Assembly (NCBI GenBank): GCA_018398805.1
Contig: JAGFBZ010000856.1
Location: forward strand, 1-64,000
Source: Hirundichthys speculiger
Lineage: Eukaryota > Chordata > Actinopteri > Beloniformes > Exocoetidae
Direction of reading: 5' to 3'
Length of the DNA stretch: 64,000 bases
The notes below the pieces were generated by a model, which saw nothing but the letters and a program-made list of their open reading frames with translations, was not told the DNA's origin and ran no database searches. Position 1 is the first letter of the stretch. Every line of letters begins with the position of its first letter. Shown in pieces: positions 1-13,900 of the stretch. Made by a program: the position numbers and the translations under genes.

Positions 1-306
1 TCCAGAGGACATTTCAGACATTTAACCATCTTAAACCAACTGTAACAGAACCTAAAAATAATATTTTGCATCTCTAAGCAGCCAAGTTGTAAGATGACGC
101 GCCCAGATACGACTGAGCGTATATTTAACGTTTCATAACACTGTTTTAGAAGAAGGTAGCCTCGTTTATATTCTAAAGCTCTTTTTGAAGCAAGTCTGTC
201 AAAATGATCCAGAGCAGAAACGGCTCCAGAGGAATTCTGGGTTTGCAGCAGGGTTTGCCTTTACGTCACCGCTTTAAACCAGTCGTCTTATCGTTTCCCT
301 GTTCAG
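1..306 (+). other. myosin VIIa intron, window edge
   Basis: This is the intron upstream of the first visible myosin VIIa exon. It ends in a pyrimidine-rich acceptor (ttccctgttcag at 295-306). I see no exon, repeat or other feature in it. Confidence 0.6.
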
Positions 307-2691
<2,385 letters not shown>

Positions 2692-3575
2692 GCGCACAGC
2701 TGGAACGGCTCAGTCACGTGCACGCACGCACGCACGTGCAACCTCATGATGTCGAACTGTGACGCTGTGAATGTTTTCATTTGTAATTACACATCGGCCC
2801 TGTCTTAAAATTCACCTTTGCCTTTAAAAATAATCCCGTTTTCCCGACTCGTAACATCTAACAGCAGCTCATACAACAGCTTTTCTCTTCACGCTGAAGT
2901 TCTGCACCTAAAATTATCATCACCACAGCTTCTAGGTTTGATTTGACTTCTTTTAGATCAGCGACAGAGTTGGGAAAGCTGAATATTTGCAGTGGTTCCA
3001 TTAAAAACCGCATTTTAAGGCTTTTAAAACACATTCCCCCTTTTTATTTCAGAAAATCTATTACAACAAAAACTTTGGTATGATTTTTTTTTATTTATGC
3101 TTTATGGCTCTGGTGTTGCAGAATTTTTAATTTCTTTGATACTTAAACACAGGCCCTGATTTTAAACTGTTAGACATCTGTTAAAATGTATTTATCTAAA
3201 AATGAAAGGATTATTTATCTCAGAGCTGCAGTTCACAAATTGACTTGAAGACATTCAACATCATGTGACAATCTGAATTTAAATGTAGTTTAGTTTGGAG
3301 GAAATGAGTCGTATTTTTATTGTATCGGTAGTCGTGTGTGTTTCGTGCCACAAAATTCAAACACAGTCTTTGTTTCCAGTGTGTGTCCATTATTTTACCT
3401 TTTTTTTTAAAAAAAACAAACAAACTACATGTCCAACTAGTGTTGATTTTTAAGCATGAAGTCTTAATCAAGATACTTTTTTAGGGTATGAATGTAAAGA
3501 GGAAATTGTTTTATCCATGATGTGACCACATCTTTATGTAGCAATGAATAAATGACATTTTTCAAAGAAAATAAA
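2692..3575 (+). other. Probable myosin VIIa 3' UTR with polyadenylation signals
   Basis: This is the stretch after the stop codon, without recognisable repeats. AATAAA occurs at 3547-3552 and 3570-3575, so the transcript probably ends around 3590. The true end has to come from transcript data. Confidence 0.5.
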
Positions 3576-3930
3576 CGTCTCTTCTCATTAAAACGGCCTC
3601 CACAAGTTGCTCATTAACCAGATTAGCTTCAAGTACATGCAATTTTCTTCCAGCCCAACAGGAATTTCTTTCTGGAAAAAGAAGAGCAGGAAGCCGAAGC
3701 CAGAGTGTAATAAATCACTTTTTATAGTAGGTTCATTATAAAAACCAAATTCAAGCTGGATTTTGAAGCCAGTTTCTAAAGTAGCTGGTAATGAATCTCA
3801 GTTACTAACGAGTGTTTTACAGCAGAGCTCCAGCTCCAGTCTGAGCTGAAACCACAAACACTTTCTACCTGAGAGGAGCGTTGGACTTCTGTGCTGAGAT
3901 GTTGCAGTCACGCTGTGGTGTTGGTGGTTG

Positions 3931-4945
3931 GCAGCGTAGCACCTCCGAGGAGGAGGAGGAGGAGGAGGCGGCGGCAGCGGCACCTCTGAGGCGGCGGCAG
4001 CCCTTCCTCCGAGGCGGCGGCATCCCCTCCTTCGAAGCGGCAGCAGTTCGTCCGAGGCGGCAGCAGCAGCTCCTCCTCCAAGGCGGAGGCGGCGGCATCC
4101 CCTCCTCCGAAGTGGCAGCAGCCCCTCCGAGGCGGCGGCGGCAGCAGCAGCTCCTCCTCCAAGGCGGAGGAGGCAGCAGCCCTCCTCCGAAGTGGCAGCA
4201 GCCCCTCCGAGGCGGCGCAGCAGCAGCTCCTCCTCCGAGGCGGCAGCAGCAGCTCCTCCGAGGCAGCAGCAGCTCCTCCTCTGAGGCGGCGGCAGCCCCT
4301 CCGAGGCGGCGGCAGCAGCTCCTCCGAGGCAGCAGCAGCTCCTCCTCTGAGGCGGCAGCAGCCCCTCCGAGGCGGCGGCAGCAGCCCCTCCGAGGCGGCG
4401 GCAGCAGCTCCTCCGAGGCGGCAGCAGCAGCTCCTCCTCCGAGGCGGCAGCAGCAGCTCCTCCAAGGCAGCAGCAGCTCCTCCTCCGAGGCGGCGGCAGC
4501 AGCCCTCCGAGGCGGCGGCAAGCGGCGGCAGCAGCTCCTCCTCCGAGGCGGCGGCAGCCCCTCCGAGGCGGGCAGAAGCTCCTCCGAGAGGCGGCAGGCA
4601 GCTCAGAGGCAGCAGCAGCCTCCTCCGAGGCGGCAGCAGCAGCTCCTCCTCTGAGGCGGCAGGCAGCAGCCCCTCCGAGGCGGCGGCAGCAGCTCCTCCT
4701 CCGAGGCGGCGGCAGCAGCCCCTCCGAGGCAGCAGCAGCTCCTCCTCCGAGGCGGCAGCAGCAGCTTCCTCCGAGGCGGCGGCAGCAGCTCCTCCTCCGA
4801 GGCAGCGGCAGCAGCAGCTCCGAGGCGGCGGCAGCAGCTCCTCCGAGGCAGCAGCAGCAGCAGCTCCCTCCGAGGCGGCAAGCAGCAGCTCCGAGGCTCC
4901 AGCTCCGAGGCGCAGCAGCAGAGGCGGCAGCAGCTCCTCCACCAA
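3931..4945. repeat. GC-rich minisatellite of CAG/CTC/CGG triplets
   Basis: About 1 kb of imperfect repeats built on CAGCAGCTCCTCCTCCGAGG plus GCGGCGG, unit about 24 bp with triplet-level slippage. It begins about 10 bp beyond the GDPD4 stop codon (4954), so it would lie in that gene's 3' UTR on the minus strand. Because it is made of triplets with few stops, it is open in several frames on both strands (up to 388 codons). I do not regard these as genes. The stretch 3576-3930 between the myosin VIIa end and this array holds nothing recognisable. Confidence 0.85.
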
Positions 4946-4953
4946 GGCGGCGG

Positions 4954-7900
4954 CTACTGCTCCGTCTTGGATGAAACGTTGGCCGTGTTTGTTTGAGAGG
5001 CAGAACTGGTGACCGACCAGATGTCGCTCATCCCTGTGAGGAAAGGAAACGTGAGCCGTGGACCTGCTAGACACCAGTAAGAGAATATCGGATGGAAAAT
5101 TCAGTCAAGTCCACTTCGTTCCCGCCCAGAACAGCTCACCTGTTGTAAACTGGCTGTAGGTGCCGTTCTCCAGCATCATTTTGCTGTTGGAGCAGAAGGC
5201 CAGTCCTCGCTCTCGCCACCTGAGGAGAAACACGACTTTCATGTCTGCAGCCTCAAGGACGCCGTTGTTTGTATGATTACTGGGTTGTTTAATGGAAGTT
5301 TGGGATTCACCAGTGAAAGCAGAAGAAGATGATGAAGATCAGCACAAAGGACATTGCATCTGTGAGAATCCACATCAGGTTGTACTCAGCTGGAGTCTGT
5401 CAGAGGAAAGATGTGAATGGAGGTGAACTTTAGACATCATAACTTTGTCCTATATATTTACACCTGGGCATTAAAACCCCTTTATGAAAGGTTTGTCCTC
5501 TCTGTTCCCTGATCAAAGTCAAGCATTTAATCAATGTGGAATTATGTTGTTAAGAACCAAAATAGTTCTGTCTCATAGGAGATGGGTCAGAAATGGAAAA
5601 TACATCTTATGTTTGGAAACATGTCTCACCAGCCACTTTATCAGGTCCACCTTGTTAATACCTGGTTGGACCCCTTTTACCTTCAGAACTGCCTTAATCC
5701 TTGGTGTCATAGATTCAACAAGATTCTGGAAACATTCCTGAGAGTTTGGTGCATCTTGACATGACAGCATCACCAGTTGCTGCAGATTTGTCAGCTGCAC
5801 ATCCATGATGAGAATCTCCCGTTCCACCACATCCCAAAGCTGCTCTACTGGACTGAGATCTGGAGACTGTGGAGGACATTTGAGTCCAGTGAACTCATTG
5901 TCATGTTCTAGAAACCAGTCTGAGATGATTCAGGCTTTATGACATGGACCGTTATCCTGCTGGAAGTATCCATCAGAAGATGGTCCACTGTGGTCATGAA
6001 GGGATGGAGATGGTCAGCAACAATACTCAGGTTGACTGTGGTGTTGACACGATGCTCAGTTGGTACTAATGGACCCAAGGTGTGGCAGGAAAATATCCTC
6101 CACACCATCACACCCCCACCACCGCCAGCAGTCTGAACCGAACCAAATTCTGACCATCTGAATGTTGCAGCAGAAATCCAGACTCATCAGACCAGACAAC
6201 GTTTTTTCAATCTTCTATGGTCCAGTTCTGGTGAGTCTGTGTGAATTGTAGCCTCAGTTTCCTGTTCTTAGCTGACAGCAGTGACACCTGCTGTGGTCTT
6301 CTGCTGCTGTAGTCCATCCACCTCAAGGTTGGACCTGTTGTTTGTTCAGAGATGCTCTTCTGCAGACCTCGGTTGTAACCAGTGGTTATTTCAGTTCCAG
6401 TTGTCTTTCTATCAGCTCCAACCAGTCTGGTCATCCTCCTCTGACCTCTGGCATCAACAAGACATTTGTTCCCACAGAACTGCAGCTCACTGGATATTTT
6501 CACTTTTCTGGAACATTCTCTGTGAACCCTAGAGATGGTTGTGGTGAAGATGAAGATTCCAGTAGATTAGCAGTTTCTGAAACACTCAGACCACCAACCA
6601 GGACACGTTCAAAGTCTCTTAAATCATCTTTCTTCTCCATTCTGATGCTGTTTTGAACTGCAGCAGATCATCTTGACCATGTCTACATGAATAAATGCTG
6701 CCATGTGATTGGCTGATTAGAAATCTGCGTCAACAAGCGTTGTGTGGCCGATGAGGAGGGTTGAGAATCGAGAACCGGTTCCTGTAGAGAACCGGTTCCG
6801 TGTGTTTTCAATTCCATGGAATTGTTTGGCAGTTTTATCTAACGATTCTCTTATCGATTCCAACCAGAAAGAATCTCATGTAATTTACGCAAGTTACGCA
6901 CAGTCAATTCCAGAAACCACTTACATGATTTAGTTACGTCGGTTTAGCACGCGCATTGCTGTTGTAAACAACAATGGCGCCCACCAGGTTCAAACGCTCC
7001 AAAGTTTGGCTTCACTTCACCAAAGAAAGATGGCAACAAGGCAACTTACAGTCATTGCAAAGTGGAGATAACAGCGTCGGGAGGGAACACAACTAACATG
7101 CAGAAACATTTGCAGATACATGAACAGGTGTTTGCAGCTGGACCCACCATGAGGAGCAGAGGGGACTTCAGGGTCCTGAGCAGCTGAGGGGCGTTGGTGG
7201 CGACTGAATGGGCTCCAGAGCACCAGGCCAGCGAGTAGAGCCACGGCTGGCTGATCACGTACAGGTTGGTGGTGATGTTCGCTGCAGCGTACTCACTGAG
7301 CACAAGTCGAGATGAAGCAGAGATGAGGCGGTGCGTTAGCAAGCAACGGGGGAGTTTACTAAGGGAGCACGTGCACACACCTGATGAGCTCGGCGGACAT
7401 GGAGCTGTAGTGTGCAGGTTGAGTTTGACGATGTGGTTGTCCTGCAGCTCCTCTAAGGGGAGGAGACTACCTGAAGTCTGCTGGAGCTCAGGGTCCATTT
7501 CCTGAACCAGAGCTCGAAGATCTGAGGGCAGCCAGAGCACCTGAACACACACACACACACACACATATGTACTCATATAATACTAGGGGTGAGTATTGGC
7601 AAGGACCTCACAATATGATATGTATCATAATACTTGGGTCACGATGCAATATTATCATGATATTGTGATATCACGATATATTGCGATATTCTACCCATTT
7701 AATATCAAAATTAAAAGTAGAGATGAAAAATCAAGTTGCTGTATATGTTCATCAGATGATATTGATCATTCTTGAACTATGTGGTTTGAGAGTTTTTTTT
7801 TTCAGACAGAATTGTTAATACTGCTTCCAGAGTTGCTACCCGAACTGTAAAGTTCACTGATTTTTACCGTTCTCCATGTCCGCATGTTTACCTGCCAATT

Positions 7901-10900
7901 ATTTTACGGTTCTGCAGCAGCCAGTAACAGACTTTTTAAAACAAAAGCATGTGAGCGACATGCGTTAACATGCAATAAAATAAATGTCGGCGTTAAATAA
8001 AATAATGCGTTTACGCGATAATAACGCGTTAACTTGCCCAGCCTTAATTGTTTAGTATTAGTCAGTGACGTGCGGTCAGGTGAGGCAGGGAAGGCCGTGC
8101 CTCACCTGCCGTCATTGAAAGAAAGAAATGAAAATATATATATATATTTTATATTTATCAATTGATTTGTACTATAAAGTAATTTTCCATTTAACTTCAC
8201 CATTTTTAGATTATTTTTTATTCAAAATCGCCGAATTTTCACATTTACCATTCAAATACTGAGAGGATGCGGGCGGTGAGGCAGCGCCCCGCTGAGCCTC
8301 ACCATGGATTGTGCAATGACTCGGCTAACTGTGCTGCCATGCTATGTAGTGAGACCAGATCGCCGTCTCTTTGTATGTCACTATTAAAATGTTCAAACAC
8401 GTTTGCTGTATGAAATAAGTTTCCATAGTTTAGCTGATTTATATAATGAACAGCAACTATATGTGTGTAATGTGTTTCTTGTGCCGATCATAAAACTGCT
8501 GAGAAGAGGCACGGGGTGAGGCACGCACTTCTCCTGCCTCACGTTAGGGGGCACTAGTGAGCACAGGGATTCTTCTTGCGACACATTGGCTGCAGAATAA
8601 GTGACAGCAAGCGCTGTCACTTATTCTGCAGAAGGAGCAGCGCATGGACTTCATTTATAAGTAAAGGTAAGACCATAATAACTTTTTTTTTAATTAAATG
8701 TGGTTTTCTTGTGCGCTACAGTTTGTATGTGTAAAGCATTTATATGTGAATGACGATAGGAGGTTTTAAACATAAACAGTTAACTGCTGATGGTGAATAA
8801 GTTGTTCTGGAGGGTTCATATGCTTGTAAATCTGACTGATGAAGTCAGTGCCTCACCAGCCATGAATCTCACCGCACGTCACTGGTATTAGTATTAGTAT
8901 TTTTGAAAAAATTGAAAAAATTAATATTACGAGCTGAAAAATCTATATTATATTGGGCGGCCGAAAATTGCGATATATTGCCAAATCGATTTTTTTTTCA
9001 CACCCCTATATAATACACTGTCTTTTTTTTTTTTTTGACTGATGTTTGCTCGGCTGAACTCAACCACCCATCTCACCTGTGACGAGTGGATGGTGGACTC
9101 GTTGTGGATGACCTCCAGCGTGCGCTGGATCCAGTCGTCTCTGTAGGGGTGGCCTCGCGGCGGACGGTAGAGGTCAAAGATCACCAGCTTGTGCGTCCGG
9201 GCGGCGAGCTCGAGGAAGCGCTGCAGACTGCAGACGGACTGGTTTCCCGCCTGCTGTCGCTCCTCCGCTCCCAGAGAACCAGCTGTGCTGAACGGATTGT
9301 CCTGCGAGGGACAGTCGTCAATACACCACTGTGACATAACAGGCTGATCGATATTTTCCTCTCCTCCCGCCGATTAAACACACATCCACCAGCGAGCTGA
9401 TTGAGTGTCGGCATCTGATACAATCGTTACAAACTCTGTTGCTGCTCTGCAGCTTCAGTCTGACTTTAACTGCCGGCCTCGTAAAAACTCAGCTGAAGGT
9501 TTTTCCACCAAATACATTCTTGTGTAGAAAAGAAAAGCTCATCCCACCACTGGTTGCTGGTTTTGATCAAGACTTTCACTTCAGAGGCTGAGCTGCAGAT
9601 TTTCTGAGGTTCTTATCAGCTGTTCATCTTTTACATCGTCTAGTGGAATTTAAGTGGTACAAAACTAAAATATTATCAATCAGGAACACGTTTGAGACCG
9701 TCCTTTTCGAGAAGTCCATCATAACAACAAGAGAAAAAGAAACCAGACCTAAACTGGACTAACTGGAAATGTTCTCCATCTGGATGAGCGCTGCTGCACA
9801 TTTACTGTGTGCATATATTGCAGTGTTTATCCAAGGATCACACGTTAAGCAGGTTTGAGGAAGTCGAGCCGGATGTTCTGAGTGGCACAGTAGAAACAGA
9901 AAAGAGGGTGTGATCTCCAACAGTGGCCCTCAACCTTTTTTGCGCCACGGACCGGTTTAAGGTCAGACGATATTTTCACAGACCAGGTCTGTAAAAGGTG
10001 TAGCGGATAAATACGACAAAATAAAATGATACGACCGGCATAAACACTATGCTATTTTCTGTATTTGATAATAACGTAAGTCCGCTGTGCGTTCATGTGC
10101 AACTTTATTAGAAGCGTCCTTGTAACGCCACGGCACCGACAGAACGTCAGTAACTTCCCCTCTACGCAAACACACTTTCCAGAGATGTTTGTCTTTTACT
10201 CATTCTGTCTGCTTGGGGGTTTAAACGTGACACGAGGCAGGAAATCCTGTAATGGAGAGAATCTGGTCATCTTTAGACTCGGATAATAAATCAAAAGGTA
10301 ATAATGGAAGTTATTTGTTTTTTCTCTGCGGCTCAACAGCAAATGAGCCACGGACCGGTACCGGGCCAGGGGCCGGGGGTTGGAGACCACTGATCTAGGA
10401 CACCATGGAGTTGGGAGCTGCGGTCGACATCGAACTACTTAACTGGATAAATGGATTTGAAGGAATGTTCTAGAGTTGTCTTTCAGTGAATTCCTGATAC
10501 CAGAACTGAGTTGAGGAAATGCTCTAAGCGGCTTAATGTTTTCTACAGCAGAGAAGAAAATGTGACAGAAAAAGAGGATGTGAATGAAGTAATGACTCCC
10601 TGGATGACCCTGAGAATTCTTCCTCTCTGTTAGACATCCTAAACGGGAACTCATTAGTAGCAATGTTTAAGGTGGCACTGAAATGAACCCCACATTGTTG
10701 GCAGGAATGACTGGCATCGCAGCTTGATGGTGCAACGGTTAATAAATATGTCGAGTGTGATCAAGGGCGACGCACCGAGAGGAACCAGGCTCCAGCGTTC
10801 AGGCTCTCCAACTCAGCCCAGGTGAACATGGCAGCTGGGGTGTCGGTCCGGTTGGGGAAGACCTGGTGGACGTTGGTGGTGCGCTGCAGGGTGTAGTCAT

Positions 10901-13900
10901 GCATCAGGAAGGGCACGCCGTCAAAACTGCAACCACGACAGCAGAGGAAACCTCAGCTACAGAATTACTTCACATTCAAGATGAAGTTTGAGTTGATAGC
11001 AGATAAAGTTCATGGTTAAATGTTTATATTGCTCTGTAAACTTCTTCCCGAATGTATAAAATACTGCAGCTGGAAAATGACAGGACACTGCTGCAAGAAA
11101 AAAAAAGAAGAAGAAAACCTTCAAGTACCTCAACTGTACCAAAACAAACGTGGCAGAAAAACAGGAGCTGAGAGGAGCTGGCAGCACGGCTGCAGAGCTC
11201 CACATTTACAGGCAGCCTGGACGACTGTTGGATGGTTTCCTGGTTTCACATTTCTTCGCTATGAGAATGTTTTTACTGGAGGGCTGATGTTAACTCTTAA
11301 TACTGCCAGCAGTCTGATTGTATGATTTAGAAGATCTTCCCAGCAGATAGCTGTGCTGAACCCAACAGGATGTTTTCTTACATTTTTTTCCTTCTGCCTT
11401 TGTGTGTTCTTTTTGAGCGTGTGTGCGCATCAGTCAGACTGACCTAATGGTGACGTCCGTCTCCAGACCATCGCTGCCAGCTTCCACCGCCTTCTCAAAA
11501 GACATCAGAGTGTTTTCTGGAGCGAGCTGCAGAATCAGAACATCGTCATGGAACACTTGTTCACAACACGCGTGTTCCTCGAGTGTAAACGTCTTCAGAA
11601 CACAGCGGTGACCTAATCTGGAGCTGAACCGCTGGCAACAATCCAACCGTATAGTCTTTTCCCTGACTGTGTAGATGTTTATAAGATCTCTAAACACTGC
11701 AGAGACAATCCAAACTTCCTGTGACGTAGGTGGAGACCACAAACATTCATGAGGAAATGAAAGATTACGTGGAATACTTCATTGAATTTACCCAGATTTA
11801 AGAGTGGCCACAGTGTTGCTACGTCTTCACTGCTCACATTCAGAAAGCTCCCGGAATCTTCTAGAAGGTTTCTGGACTGACAGCAGCCTCCTGTAGCTGC
11901 TCCTGGAATCTTCTAGAAGGGTTCTGGACCGACAGCAGCCTCCTGTAGCGGCTCGCGGAATCTTCTAGAAAGGTTCTGGACCGACACCAGCCTCCTGTAG
12001 CGGCACCGAAACTTCTAGGAGGGTTCTGGACCGACAGCAGCCTCCTGTAGAGGCTCCCGCAATCTTCTAGAAGTATTCTGGACCGACAACAGCCTCCTGT
12101 AGCGGCTCCCGGAATCTTCTAGAAAGGTTCTGGACCGACAGCAGCCTCCTGTAGCGGCTCCCGCAATCTTCTAGAAGTATTCTGGACCGACAACAGCCTC
12201 CTGTAGCGGCTCCCAGAATCTTCTAGAAAGGTTCTGGACTGACACCAGCCTCCTGTAGCGGCTCCGAAACTTCTAGAAGGGTTCTGGACCGACAGTATTC
12301 TGGACCGACAGCAGCCTCCTGTAGCTGCACCCGGAATCTTTTAGAAGGGTTCTAGACCTACAGCAGCCTCCTGTAACAGCTCCCGTAATCTTCTAGAAGG
12401 GTTCTGGACCGACAGCAGCCTCCTGTAGCGGCTCCCGGAATCTTCTACAAGGGTTCTGGACCGACACCAGCCTCCTGTAGCGGCTCCAGGAATCTTCTAG
12501 AAGGGTTCTGGACCAACAGCAGCCTCCCGTAGCGGCTCCAGAATCTTCTAGAACGGTTCTGGAGAGACAGCAGCCTCCAGTAGCAGCTCCAGAATCTTCT
12601 ACAACGGTTCTGGACCGACAGCAGCCTCCTGTAGCAGCTCCTAGAATCTTCTAGAATGGTTCTGGACCGACAGCAGCCTCCAGTAGCAGCTCCAGAATCT
12701 ACTAGAACGGTTCTGGACCGACAGCAGCCTCCTGTACCGGCTACAGAATCTTCTAGAACGGTGAATCTTCTAGAACGGTAAATCTTCTAGAACGGTTCTG
12801 GACCAACAGCAACCTTCTGTAGCAGCTCCAGAATCTTCTAGAAGGGTTCTGGACTGACAGCAGCCTCCTGTAACAGCTCCCGGAATCTTCTAGAAGGGTT
12901 CTGGACCGACAGCAGCCTCCTGTCGCGGCTCCCGGAATCTTCTACAAGGGTTCTGGACCGACACCAGCCTCCTGTAGCGGCTCCAGGAATCTTCTAGAAG
13001 GGTTCTGGACAAACAGCAACCTCCCGTAGCGGCTCCAGAATCTTCTACAACGGTTCTGGACCGACAGCAGCCTCCTGTAGCAGCTCCTAGAATCTTCTAG
13101 AACGGTTCGGGACCGACAGCAGCCTCCAGTAGCAGCTCCAGAATCTTCTACAACGGTTCTGGACCGACAGCAGCCTCCTGTACCGGCTACAGAATCTTCT
13201 AGAACGGTGAATCTTCTAGAAGGGTTCTGGACCAACAGCAGCCTCCTGTAGCAGCTCCAGAATCTTCTAGAAGGGTTCTGGACCGACAGCAGCCTCCTGT
13301 AGCAGCTCCTGGAATCTTCTAGAAGGGTTCTGGACTGACAGCAGCCTCCTGTAGCAGCTCCTGGAATCTTCTAGAAGGGTTCTGGACCGACAGCAGCCTC
13401 CTGTAGCAGCTCCTAGAATCTTCTAGAAGGGTTCTGGACCAACAGCAGCCTCCTGTACCGGCTCCTCGAATCTTCTAGAAGGGATCTGGACCGACAGCAG
13501 TCTCCTGTAGCAGCTCCAGAATCTTCTAGAAGGGTTCTGGACCAACAGCAGCCTCCTGTAGCGGCTCCCGGAATCTTCTAGAAAGGTTCTGGACCGACAC
13601 CAACCTCCTGTAGCGGCTCCGAAACTTCTAGAAGGGTTCTGGACCGACAGCAGTCTCCTGTAGCAGCTCCAGAATCTTCTAGAAGGGTTCTGGACCGACA
13701 GCAGCCTCCTGTAGCGGCTCCCGGAATCTTCTAGAAAGGTTCTGGACAGACAGCAGCCTCCTGTAGCGGCTCCCGGAATCTTCTAGAAAGGTTCTGGACT
13801 GACACCAGCCTCCTGCAGCGGCTCCGAAACATCTAGAAGGGTTCTGGACCAACAGTATTCTGGACCAACACCAGCCTCCTGTAGCGGCTCCAGGAATCTT

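Noticed and set aside
3865..5074. Long open frames of 218-388 codons on both strands
   Set aside because: Product of a triplet-rich repeat with few stops. The real coding content here is only the last GDPD4 exons.
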